DNA of 64,000 nucleotides from Costus lasius (Eukaryota; Streptophyta; Magnoliopsida; Zingiberales; Costaceae): the NCBI GenBank assembly GCA_027563935.2, contig CM050447.1:13980501-14044500 (forward strand), read 5' to 3'. This document shows positions 48,875-60,100 of the stretch, in pieces. Within the stretch, counting starts at the first letter, position 1. Each line of letters begins with the position of its first letter. The notes beneath the pieces are model-generated. The model saw only the letters and a list, made by a program, of their open reading frames with translations. It did not search any database and was not told the origin of the DNA. The translations under genes were made by a program, and so were the position numbers.

Positions 48875-49344
48875 CTGAGTACTATTCTAGATTGACCATT
48901 TATTGATTTCCAAGGCTTATCCTCATCATGGATGTAATTTCTTGAGACGCTACATACATTGACTTGCATGGTCGTTGTATTTTTGTACTGGACATCGATG
49001 AGGGGTAAGAAATTCACATCCACGAAAATTCAAATTCTAGAAATGCTTCACTGGTTGACTGCATCGCATTGGTCAATCACGCGTTCATAATAAAATTCAA
49101 AATGTATGGAATTCCTTTTTTTTGTAATTTCTTGATTAAAATGAGTGTGACAATTGATTAGGATATATCATCCGAAGGAATCTTATGTTTGACACATTCA
49201 TTATCTCTTTTGGCCGAATTTTGCAAATTACGGAGGGTTAAATTCTCTTATCAATAGGAAATATTAGTTTCGTTGAAATAAAATCAACTATGCTAAGAAG
49301 TTTAGTAATCTCTATCACTCGCATGATTATTATAATTTTTTAAA
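48875..49344. other. Old 5' flank of copy A, then AT-rich spacer
   Basis: To about 49,020 this matches the sequence upstream of copy B. The rest is AT-rich with no gene seen. Confidence 0.5.
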
Positions 49345-50545
49345 GAATAATCTCCAATCAACCTAAGACTACTCAATTTATTACCTATTTTGAATACATT
49401 TTATCCTTCGTTAAAGTTCCAAGTTCTCATATGAACTATTTGTGTTTTATATACAATTCACTTAGTCCACAAGTCATTTAATCAACGAAATCCAAAGTTT
49501 TCAACGTATTTATTATCATGAGTGATACTTCTTTATCATTTAGCTTGAATTCGATTTTTTAAGTTGTGGTCTTATCTATGCACAAGGAAAATTCATATCC
49601 TCGAACTTTAACCATCATACTTGGTCAAATCTTAGATTCCATGTTGTCTTTGTCATATCATGTTGATTCATTATCACATGAATCCAAAGGTTTAACTCGA
49701 TAGCTTAGTTGATACATCATAAGTATAATTTGAAATCTAGAATGGAAAGCATGCACTTAGATAATATCATCTTTTCCAACTTGATGAACACCACTTGACC
49801 ATGACCTATCCATTTCTAACACCAATCCATCTTATATAGGTTAATTGGGGTGTTGTATTCTTTGAGTGTCTTTAATGATTATTTGACAAAAGGTTGTGGT
49901 ACCAAAGAAGAAAAGTAAATTTGTAGCTAGCAAGAGATTCATTGTGAATAATCTCCAATCAACCTAAGACTACTCAATTTATTACCTATTTTGAATACAT
50001 TTTATCCTTCATTAAAGTTCCAAGTTCTCATATGAACTATTTGTGTTTTATATACAATTCACTTAGTCCACAAATCATATAATCAACGAAATCCAAAGTT
50101 TTCAACGTATTTATTATCATGAGTGATACTTCTTTATCATTTAGCTTGAATTCGATTCTTTAAGTTGTGGTCTTGTTTATGCACTAGGAAAATTCATATC
50201 TTCGAATTTTAACCATCATACTTGGTCAAATCTTAGATTCCATGTTGTCTTTGTCATATCATGTTGACTCATTATCACATGAATCCAAAGGTCTTAACTC
50301 GATAGCTTAGTTGATACATCATAAGTATAATTTGAAATCTAGAATGGAAAGCATGAACTTAGATAATATCATCTTTTCCAACTTGATGAACACCACTTGA
50401 CCATGACCTATCCATTTCTAACACCAATCCATCTTATATAGGTTAATTGGGGTGTTGTATTCTTTGAGTGTCTTAATGATTATTTGACAAAAGGTTGTGG
50501 TACCAAAGAAGAAAAGTAAATTTGTAGCTAGCAAGAGATTCATTG
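49345..50545. repeat. Tandem duplication, two 600-bp units
   Basis: Units 49345-49945 and 49946-50545 both begin GAATAATCTCCAATCAACC and end GCTAGCAAGAGATTCATTG. By eye they differ at only a dozen or so positions. There is no coding potential. Mechanism unknown; a recent unequal crossover or replication slip is likely. Confidence 0.9.
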
Positions 50546-51862
50546 GCTCAAAACTTTATGAGTATCCATATAGCTTGACAGCTTAAAAACTCATTAAATT
50601 CATTTTAAATGAGGCTATTTTTAACTTATCATCCATAGTAAATTAAACTTATGGTCTATTTTGCCCCACTTCTATAAAAGCAAGTTAGCAAAAGCTGGAA
50701 TTTTTTTTTTTTTTTAGTTATAAAACTATTGCTTTTAAGCTATTTTTTCTTGTTTTTAATTGTAATTACCAAACAGCTTCTCTTCAAAATTAGCTTTTAA
50801 ACTGTTTTACCGTAGTGCTAAACGAATCATTGTTACAAGCGTGTTCACCCGTGCCCATCATTACAACGACATTCCCACTTGTGCTCCACCGATAATTTAC
50901 CACCTACACCTCGGCCGACCGTCGATTGCCTCCGCCTATGTTGATCAGCCATCGTTGTCGTGTCTTCTCGTCGCTTCTTCAGTGCCTAGCAGAGTTGAGC
51001 TTTGGTGTCGCCGTCTGCTTATAAATCTTCCGCTAGATCAGCATAGCTATCACCCCAGCCAACAACTCCATCGCTTGACTAGTAGATCCGCCTCCTTCGC
51101 TGCTCGTTGACAGGCACCGCTGCTGCTAAACTAGAGCCGCCACCTCTGATTCCTTGTCGACAAGATCCATGCCCCTCTGCTAAGAGCTTGACTTGCTGCC
51201 AACCTTGAGGCACGATAGATCAATAGATCCGCCATCTTTGTAGCTCTACTGCCTCCATTAGCTTGTCGACCAGCTCTGTCGCCTCTGCATGTATACCAGC
51301 TTTGCTGCCCTCTCTCTCTCTCTCTCCTGTATCCATCTCTAGAAGGTAAAAAACACCTTTCCTGTAAATGTATTCCTCGTGTTGGTCATAGAGTTGAGGT
51401 GGATTATAAAGAAGAAAAAGACAACACTGCACATCATTTTAGTTCATCTATTTTTAGAGCCATGTGATCAATAATTTATCTAGTCCATCTTAATAGTCTC
51501 ATAATTAAACATCCATAATCAGATTATTTTAAGTATAATAGTATCGCATATGTAGTGTGATATATGATTTGATTGTATTCATATTGTATTTAACATGATA
51601 TAAGACCTAACTACTATTTTGTATATGTGAAATAATATTTATATTATATGAGATAATTTATAATTAGAAATATACGTTGTTGAAATATTTAATTTTGTTA
51701 TAGAATTATGTTTAATATAACAACATAGTAATTTTATTCCGCTAATCAACACGGTATTTTAAAAAAACATCATATAATTTTCGGAACTAGCTATCTTTCA
51801 ATTCCTAATTCTCTAACCAACAAAATCTAGAAGCAAAATCGGTCTAATATATGTAAGAGGGC
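50546..51862. other. Spacer between the two lectin-kinase copies
   Basis: AT-rich at both ends with a mid-GC block from 50,840 to 51,440. That block has short ORFs on both strands without recognisable domains and a (CT)n microsatellite at about 51,310-51,327. The part at 50,660-50,830 recalls MITE ends, but no matching termini were found. Confidence 0.4.
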
Positions 51863-53089
51863 AGAGATCTTTCAATAAAAAAAAACCCTTCCAAAATAGT
51901 TTTGGGAGAGTGCATTTTGGAGAAACTTTCATAGAAGAGCTTTCGGGAATAATTAGGGGACATTTTTAATCTGATATAAAAGCCCACGGTTAAGAAAGGT
52001 CTCAACCACAAACCTTGAGCCAAATGCTCTCAATATAATTCAATCAAGGGACAATTACTAATGGCGATTACATTACTTAGTTGAAAGAACTTAGATCAAA
52101 TAGTTTACCCAAATAATAACAAGATTAAATGAACTAACGAAAACAGTAGCCAAAAACATTTAAGTGTTTATGGGCTCAATTGATTAAGTAAGCTCATCAT
52201 CAAGCCTATATAAGCTAATAATTAAGACATCACAAGTATTCTTAAAGAAATATAGATAATTACAAGAAATAAACGGGTATCTCATTTATGGCGTCATAAT
52301 TGTTGACTAATAAAGATATAAATATATCGATTAATTAGGATTCATCTTTTATGTGTATTGCCATATACCTAATAAATTGCAGTTCAGCTCATCGGCATCC
52401 AGAAATGGCAGACGCAGTGCTCACCGACGGCAACGAAGGATACGACACCACGTAATCACCAAACCCTTCATTGTTAAGCATCGCAACCACACCGAAGCTC
52501 AGGTACACCGGCGACAGCTCCGGCAGCGGCGCATCCCCTTCCAAGATCTGCACAACTTGGCGCATGCTCGGCCTCGACGCCGGCAGCGGGTGCGAGCACA
52601 GCAACCCGAGCGTCAGCACCATCTCCATCTCCTCCGCCGCGTAGTCCTCCCCCAGCCTTGGATCCCTCGTCGCCAGTACCCTCCCCTTCCGCCAGCTCTC
52701 CACCACCCAATCCAACAGCACGGTCCGCTCGGAGTCAGCGCCGCCCGAGTCGACCGGCCTCCTCCCGCACGCAACCTCCAACACGAAGACACCGAAGGCG
52801 AACACGTCGGTTACGGTCGTCGCCCTCCCGGTCCGAGCCAGCTCGGGAGCAATGTAGCCGATGGTTCCGGCGGCACCAGTGGTCTGCGGATCAGTGCCAT
52901 GATCGTACAATCTCGCCAGGCCGAAATCGCTTAGTCTTCCATTCAGATCGCCGTCGAGCAGCACGTTGCTGGCCTTGATGTCCCTGTGGACCACGACTTG
53001 CTCCCAGTCCTCGTGCAGGTAGAGGAGGCCCGACGCCACGCCTTTGATGATCCGGAACCGCGCAGCCCAGCACAAAGCCGGCTTGGATT

Positions 53090-53533
53090 TGTAAACGCAT
53101 CAAACATATTGACTCAGCACGCTTACCTTATCAAGCCGACTGCCACCGTATACACATCGAGGATATTACAGACTCAGCAACAAATATTACAGACTCAGCA
53201 ACAAATAAACAGCCACCATTGTTTCCCAATAAAGGCGATCTACCTTCCAAGCAAACACCATTGTTTCCCAATAAAGATGATCTACCTTCCAAGCAAAACT
53301 AGTCGGAGATCAAATCAAATCAAATCAAATCAAATCAAATCAAATCAGATCAAATCAAATCACATATTGATTTGCAAATCAATTGTAAATATTGACATTT
53401 ATGTATCATAGCTCTCTATATATACGCCTGTATGATGCTTTTGTAAAGATAAGGAGAAATAAAAATATTTCACTCCACATATCTGCTGTGCCCATACAAG
53501 TTCTTGGTTGCTCAACATCAACGCCATCTTACA
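53090..53533 (+). repeat. 5' LTR of Copia-2
   Basis: 444 bp. It contains a TATATATACG TATA-like stretch near 53,417, a run of seven CAAAT units near 53,310-53,346 and two short tandem repeats (21 bp and about 42 bp units) near its left end. Confidence 0.95.
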
Positions 53534-53770
53534 TGGTATCAGAGCCAATTCCTGTTCTCTCTATCACTCTCTGACGAGATCTCTTCATCGACGTTCAACC
53601 TCCAAAATCAAGGTGGATCTTTCTCTCACGTGGTCTCTCTGATTAAGCACTGAGGCCTACCCTGCCCCACGTCTCCACCTTTGTTTACGACTTCATCTGC
53701 GACTGGTGAGAGATTCCAAGCTTTCTTTTCGCACGCTAACTCTGGTGACCTTTTGTACGTAATACTTGTT

Positions 53771-56700
53771 ATGGATTCTGAGCTCAATTCCGCATCCTCA
53801 CAACACTCAACTGGTTCAACGAACTCATCTATTTCTCTTAGTGGAGTTCCCATCTTACCACTCAAATTAACAAATGATAACTATTTGCTGTGGAAAACTC
53901 AGTTTATTCCTCTCTTCTGAGTTCATAGATTACTTGGTATTGTTGACGGCACCGACCCCATACTATCACCGACTGATCCAAACTTCCATGACTGGATCAC
54001 CAAGGACCAACTTATCCTCACCTGGATCAACGCTACACTTACCGAAAGTGTCTTCCCCATGGTGGTTGGCCTCAACTCTGCTCACGAGGTATGGACTGCA
54101 CTTGCTAGAGCTTTTCAATCAAATTCCAGAGCTCGTGTGCTACAACTTAAAAATCAATTACATATGATTCAACGGGGGAGCGACTCTGTTCATGAATATA
54201 TGCAAAGGATAAAATCTGTTGCAAACAGCTTAGCTGCAATTGGAAATCCGATTCCTGACGCGGACCTGATTATGCATGTTCTTAATGGGCTAGGTCCTAT
54301 ATACGACAATCTTATACCTACCATTACTACACGTGTTGATGATTTCACCTTAGAAGAAGTTCACGGCATGCTCTCCTCTCATGAGCGCCTTCTTCAAATG
54401 CGGCACACTGATTTTCTTGCTCCTTCCGTCCACATCGCCAGCCACCAGGACAATTCGTCCGACCGCCACGACAATATCAGCAGCCAAGGTAGAGGCTTAA
54501 ACATCAGCTATAATACCAATAGCCAAGGCAGAGGCCACAACACCGGCAATCGTGGCCGTGGACGATCCCGTGGCCGAGGCAGAGGTAGATGTCAAATATG
54601 CTTTATTCCTGGACACTATGCTCATGAATGTCGCAAAAGGTATGACACAAATTTCGTTGGGGGGTTCTCTCAACAACAAACAAGATTTCATTCTCATCCA
54701 CGGGCCTACTCAATGACTGCGGCATCACCTAATCCAATTGAGTCACTACCTCCTCATGCATCAACTTCATGGTATCCTGACTCAGGTGCTACTCATCATG
54801 TCACGCCGAACCTTCAGACCTTACAAGGGGCTGCACCTTATGATGGTCTTGATGAAGTCCACATTGGCAATGGTACAGGTTTGCATATTACTCATGTTGG
54901 AAACACATTACTCCCCTCTTATGCTCACAATCTTACCATGCGCAATGTCCTTTGTGTACCATCTATAACAAAAAACCTTCTTTCTGTTCGTCAATTTACT
55001 CATGATAACAATGTCCTTTTTGAATTTCATCCTAATGAGTGCTTTGTGAAGGATCGCACAACGGGGAGCACTCTTCTGCAAGGAACAATTAAGCATGGTC
55101 TCTATCACATTTCTTCACCGTCCAAAGCCACCTTCCTTGGAGAACGCGTCAGCCCATCACCTTGGCATGCCCGACTTGGCCATCCATCCCTTCGCATCGT
55201 TCGACAAATAACAAGCCACTACGGCCTTCCTACTCATCGCTCTACTTCTTCTACTTTATGTGATGCATGTATGAAATCAAAATGTCATAAGCTTCCATTT
55301 TCTCCAACTCACAATAAAACTTTGGCTCCTTTGGAAATTATTTATTCTGACATTTGGGGCCCTGCTCCTATTCTATCAAATACTGGCTATTCCTATTATG
55401 TCTCGTTTATTGATCATCATAGCAGGTACACGTGGCTCTTCCTAATGAAGCGAAAGTCCGATCTATTAGATATTTTCTGCCATTTTCAGAAACACGTGGA
55501 ACGTTTTTTCAATAACAAAATTCTAAACGTCCATTCTGATTGGGGTGGGGAGTATCAAGCACTGCATCGGCATCTCATCAATTCTGGCATTGCTCATCGC
55601 CTCTCCTGCCCACACACTCCTCAACAAAATGGCACTGCTGAACGTAAGCATCGCCATATAATTGAAACTGCACTTGCCTTACTGAATCATGCATCAATTC
55701 CCCTCAAATTTTGGGATGCTGCCGTCACCACTGCTGTCTACCTCATCAACCGCCTTCCCACTCCTCTTCTTCAAAATAACACGCCATTAGGTAAACTCTA
55801 CAATTGCGCTCCCAATTACAAGTTTCTTCGAACCTTTGGTTGCGCGTGTTATCCTCTTCTACGGCCTTACAACAAACACAAACTTCAACCTCGCTCGGAC
55901 TTGTGTGTTTTCATTGGCTACAGTAATATGCATCTTGGCTACCGTTGTCTCCATGTTCCCACTGGGCGGATATATATCTCTCGACATGTTATTTTTGATG
56001 AAACTTCCTTTCCTTTTGCAACAGCCACACAACTAGGCCCGGCCTCCGCCTCGCCATCTCCGCTCACTTTACCCGGTCTCCTTGGCGCGGCTCCACGCAT
56101 GCCTGTGCCTGGTATACGGATCCAATCTCCGGTCCAGGCTGTCGACAACTCTCCTGCTGCTGCTAATTGCGGTCCATCCACCGCACAGCTCGACTCAACC
56201 TCCTCGACACCAAGTTGTGTTGGCACATCTCCACGCCTGCCAGATCATCATATACGCCTCCCGCGTCCACTGTCGGCTGGCGACGAACCCCTTGCCGATG
56301 ACTGCACGTCTTCCCCGCCTCTTGCCAATTCTCCGGGCTCATCTGCTGCTCCGTCATTGGCGACCGGGCCTTCTCCCGACTCTGCTACACCACCTCGACG
56401 CACTCGGCCTCTTACAGATATTTACAGGGACTCTGCTCCCATCGTTCTTCACACAAAATTTCGGTGTAAACATCCTCTACCTTCGATCCTTATCAACTCA
56501 GTCACAGCAGTTGAACCCAGCTGTTTCTCTCAAGCTTCCAAGGATCCAGCCTGGCGGGCAGCTATGGCGTCAGAATTTGACGCCCTCCTTCGCAATGGTA
56601 CCTGGACCTTGGTCCCGCGGCGCACCTCTATGAATGTCATCGGCTGCAAATGGATTTTTCGCTTAAAGCGTCATGCGGATGGTTCTATTGAACGGCACAA

Positions 56701-58264
56701 GGCTCGCCTCGTTGCGAAAGGTTATCGTCAAATTCCAGGTATCGACTTTACAGATACCTTCAGTCCTGTTGTTAAAATCACAACCGTGCGATTACTACTG
56801 GCCATCGCCATAAGCTCCAACTGGACTCTACGTCAATTGGATGTCTCCAACGCATTCTTACATGGTCATCTCAATGAAACTGTCTTTATGGATCAACCAC
56901 CAGGATTTGCTCATCCTCAATTTCCTCACCATGTGTGTCATCTTAAAAAGTCCCTCTATGGCCTTCGTCAGGCCCCTCGTGCATGGTTTCAGCGTCTAGG
57001 TGGTTGGTTACAACAACACGGCTTCGTTGGCTCGAAAACTGATACCTCTCTGTTCTATCACTGCACTTCCTCCTCCAATGTCTATATTCTGGTCTATGTT
57101 GATGATATCCTCATAACTGGCGATACCTCTACATTCATTGATGACTTGATCAAGGCGCTTGGCACTGAATTTGCACTCAGAGATCTTGGTCCGGCACATT
57201 ACTTTCTTGGCATTCAATTATCTGACCACTCATCCGGCTGTCATCTCAGCCAAAGCAAATATATCATGGATCTTCTTACTCGCGCAAAGATGGACAGCTC
57301 GCGGCCTATTTCGACGCCCCTGGCTGTTGAGTCTAAACTTGTCTCCTCCTCTCCTATGGAGGATGCCACACTCTATAGAAGCACCGTTGGAGCCTTGCAT
57401 TATGCCACCATCACACGACCCGATATTACTTATGCTGTCAATCGTGCATGTCAGGCCATGCATGCACCTACTATCCAGCATTGGGAGGATGTCAAGCGTA
57501 TACTCCGTTACTTAAAGGGTACCATTCTTCATGGCCTTCTTGTTCATCGAAGCTCTTCTCGCGAGCTACATGCTTATAGCGACGCTGATTGGGCTGGCTC
57601 CCTCACCGATCGGCGCTCCACAAGCGGTTTTGCTATATTTCTTGGCCCAAACCTAATCTCCTGGTCCTCTAAGAAGCAGGCTACGGTCTCACGCTCCAGC
57701 ACCGAGGCTGAGTACAAAGCTCTTGCAAACGCCACAGCTGAAGTCATCTGGCTCCAATCTCTCCTTTCCGAACTTAACTTATCTTCCACCATAACTCCAA
57801 CTCTCTGGTGCGACAACATTGGCGCTACATACCTCGCGGCCAATCCTGTGTTTCATGCGCGGACAAAACATATTGAGATTGATTTTCATTTTGTCCGGGA
57901 ACGAGTCGCGGCTAAACAACTCAATATATCATTCATTTCCACACGAGATCAGCTTGCAGATATATTCACCAAACCTCTATCTCGTGTTCGTTTTTTATAC
58001 TTAAAGACCAAGCTCAACGTTGTACCTACTACCGATGAGCTTGTGGGGGAGTGTAAACGCATCAAACATATTGACTCAGTACGCTTACCTTATCAAGCCG
58101 ACTGCCACCGTATACACATCGAGGATATTACAGACTCAGCAACAAATATTACAGACTCAGCAACAAATAAACAGCCACCATTGTTTCCCAATAAAGGCGA
58201 TCTACCTTCCAAGCAAACACCATTGTTTCCCAATAAAGATGATCTACCTTCCAAGCAAAACTAG
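53771..58264 (+). pseudogene. Copia-2 gag-pol polyprotein with one nonsense codon
   Basis: One frame of 1498 codons from MDSELNSASS. The only lesion is TGA at 53918-53920 (codon 50), in LTNDNYLLWKTQFIPLF, where relatives have Arg or similar; CGA to TGA would explain it. A 1401-codon stretch is open after 54059. Domains: gag; an intact zinc knuckle (CQICFIPGHYAHEC) near codon 273; protease DSGATHH near 335; GAG-pre-integrase WHARLGHPS and CDAC; integrase YSDIWGP, HSDWGGEY and NGTAERKHRH; reverse transcriptase LVYVDDILITG near 1108; RNase [10 protein letters not shown] and STEAEYKAL. The frame runs about 71 codons into the 3' LTR, ending in repeated peptides (ITDSATN twice, LFPNK-DLPSK twice). 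Ale/Retrofit- or Ivana-like in appearance; the lineage is uncertain. All catalytic motifs of pol are intact. Confidence 0.93.
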
Positions 58265-58495
58265 TCGGAGATCAAATCAAATCAAATCAAATCAAATCAA
58301 ATCAAATCAGATCAAATCAAATCACATATTGATTTGCAAATCAATTGTAAATATTGACATTTATGTATCATAGCTCTCTATATATACGCCTGTATGATGC
58401 TTTTGTAAAGATAAGGAGAAATAAAAATATTTCACTCCATATATCTGCTGTGCCCATACAAGTTCTTGGTTGCTCAACATCAACGCCATCTTACA
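58052..58495 (+). repeat. 3' LTR of Copia-2
   Basis: 444 bp, same as the 5' LTR except T for C at 58,080 and near 58,440. Its first 213 bp are also read as the C-terminal extension of the polyprotein. Confidence 0.95.
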
Positions 58496-60100
58496 GGATT
58501 TATCGTAGAGGACCTGGTCGAGGCTGCCGTTGGGCATGTAGTCGTAGACCAAGATGAGCTCCCCTTTCCGCCGGCAGTAGCCCAGCAGCTGGACGAGGTT
58601 CCGGTGGCGGAGTTGGCCGAGGCTGACCACCTCGGCAATGAACTCCCTCATCCCCTGTCTCGACTCATGAGACACTCTCTTCACCGCCACCTCCGATTTG
58701 GAAGACGGCAGCACGCCCTTGTAGACCCTCCCGAACCCGCCGACGCCAAGCAACGCCTTGTCCTTGAATCCGTCGGTGGCTCTGCACAAATCGTCGTACG
58801 AGAACCGATGAGGGCCGAACTCGAGCTCCCAATCCTCGTACACCTCCTCATGCTTCATCCTCCCCCTCCCGGCGAACACGACGCCGCCCATAATGATCAG
58901 AGCAGCCGCTGCTGAAGCTATCAGCAACACGATCTCAAACACCTTCCATCTGCTGCGTCTGTGGTTAGGAAGCGAAGGCAGCGAGTCGTAGTCGAAAGAC
59001 TGAGCTGCGCCGCCATTCATCTTGAAGCTCCAACCGAGAAGGTAATGGGCCGTTCTCATAGCACCGGACGAGGAAGAGAATCCCATGTACATGGGACGAT
59101 CCGTAGCACAGAACACGCCGGAGAGATTAATTGAAGCAGATACAAGAGGCTTACGAGGCTTCTGCGTCCGGATTGGAGCTAACGTGATATTGATTCGCAT
59201 GTCGCCGCCGTCGTAGTCCACCCAAACTTGCATGGCTTCCCCGCCGACGAGGCTCAAGTTGTGGAACAAGCCGGTGTCGTCAGCATAATAGCCGGCGGTG
59301 TAGGAGACGTTGGATTTCAAGCCGTTGAGGTCGATGCCAACATGGTTGTCGTCGATGTCTCCGAACAGTTGGCTGTTCTGGATGGTGTCGAGCTCGACGG
59401 CAAAGACGTGGTTGGATGAGTCGCCGTCGTTCGTGCCGAAGAGGCCCAAGTGCTCGCTCCCGTAGGCGGCGGAGAAGTTCATGCTGGGCGAGACGAGGAA
59501 GGCGATGCCATGGCCGCCGAGGTTGGCGAACATGGTGACGATGCCGAACACAAACGTGGTGGAGAAGGAGAAAATTTTGGCATCAGACTGGTTTCTGAAG
59601 TGAATTGGGAACGGGTAGAAGGCGTGGCCCCTGGCCTGCTTCGAGTTGTCAGTGAGCATCAGAAGGCCGCCGGAGGTGACGGTGGCACTCCCGTCGAAGG
59701 TGAGATTATCTCTTCCGAATCCAGTGAAGGCGAATTCGACATTCTTGCTGCTCGAGGCTGCACTTATGCCTCGAGGAAGAGACAGGAGGAGTCCGGCCAT
59801 GGCCGCTTGCAGCAACATTGCAGCCATCTCGAGCTGGGGAAAGACTGAAAGTAAATGACGCTGATTCAAATTCAGGAATCTCAGTACTGTTCCAGATTGA
59901 CCATTTATTGATTTCCAAAGCTTATCGTCAATGGATGTAATTTCCTGAGACCCTACGAACGTTGACTTGCATGGTCGTTGTAATTTCCTGAGACCCTACC
60001 GCATCTCGGCTGTTCCCCGTCAAACCGAGCACCTGCTCGATCCGGGCAATGCGATCTCCTTGATTCACCATGCTGTTGGATCACTTTAAGCTCTGATACC

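Larger units (their letters stand above)
40231..49020. repeat. Segmental duplication copy A (lectin-kinase locus)
   Basis: Matches copy B (51,863-59,956) from a downstream flank (shared AGGGGACATTTTTAAT and GGGACAATTACTAATGGCG) through the lectin kinase to its 5' flank (shared TTGACTTGCATGGTCGTTGT). The homology is interrupted here by a MITE, a LARD, a solo LTR and a 415-bp insert. Copies lie head-to-tail about 11.6 kb apart. Confidence 0.85.
53090..58495 (+). mobile_element. Copia-2: young full-length Ty1-copia retrotransposon
   Basis: LTRs 53090-53533 and 58052-58495, both 444 bp, TGTAAACGCATC to CCATCTTACA. The 5-bp duplication GGATT is perfect (53085-53089, 58496-58500). Copy A holds the unoccupied site GGCTTGGATTTATCGTAG near 47,020. 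The primer-binding site TGGTATCAGAGCC starts at 53534; the purine tract GTGGGGGAG abuts the 3' LTR. By eye the LTRs differ at two sites, both C/T. One gag-pol frame is open except for one stop. Confidence 0.97.
52389..59827 (-). pseudogene. L-type lectin receptor kinase (copy B), split by Copia-2
   Basis: A receptor kinase with an extracellular legume-lectin domain. From 59827 the frame starts MAAMLLQAAMAGLLLSLPRG (signal peptide), then lectin (VEFAFTGFG, FAVELDTIQ, NHVGIDLNGL, VWVDYDGG), a membrane segment near residues 292-316, then kinase with LGVGGFGRVYKG, VAVKRV and NGSLDQVLYDKS. There Copia-2 interrupts it in the opposite orientation. The frame resumes at 53084 with [26 protein letters not shown] and TIGYIAPELA, ending SGCR. 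Without the insertion and one GGATT copy, 2028 nt remain: 675 aa plus stop, uninterrupted, the usual length for LecRK-IV/SIT2-like proteins. Inactivation therefore seems due to the transposon alone. A truncated receptor with lectin, membrane segment and half a kinase could still be made. Confidence 0.93.
51863..59956. repeat. Segmental duplication copy B (lectin-kinase locus)
   Basis: Head-to-tail partner of copy A (40,231-49,020). It preserves the pre-insertion sequences for copy A's MITE, LARD and solo LTR, and is itself interrupted only by Copia-2. Its right end is cut by the gag-only LTR array. Confidence 0.85.

Noticed and set aside
50660..50830. Another MITE of the TTTGGCC family
   Set aside because: Some interior resemblance to the 40.7-kb element (ACCAAACAG), but no matching termini or target duplication could be found.
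52353..52978. Plus-strand Arg/His-rich ORFs over the lectin-kinase exons, also at 45946-46224 and 58466-58915
   Set aside because: Antisense shadows of the GC-rich kinase and lectin coding sequence.
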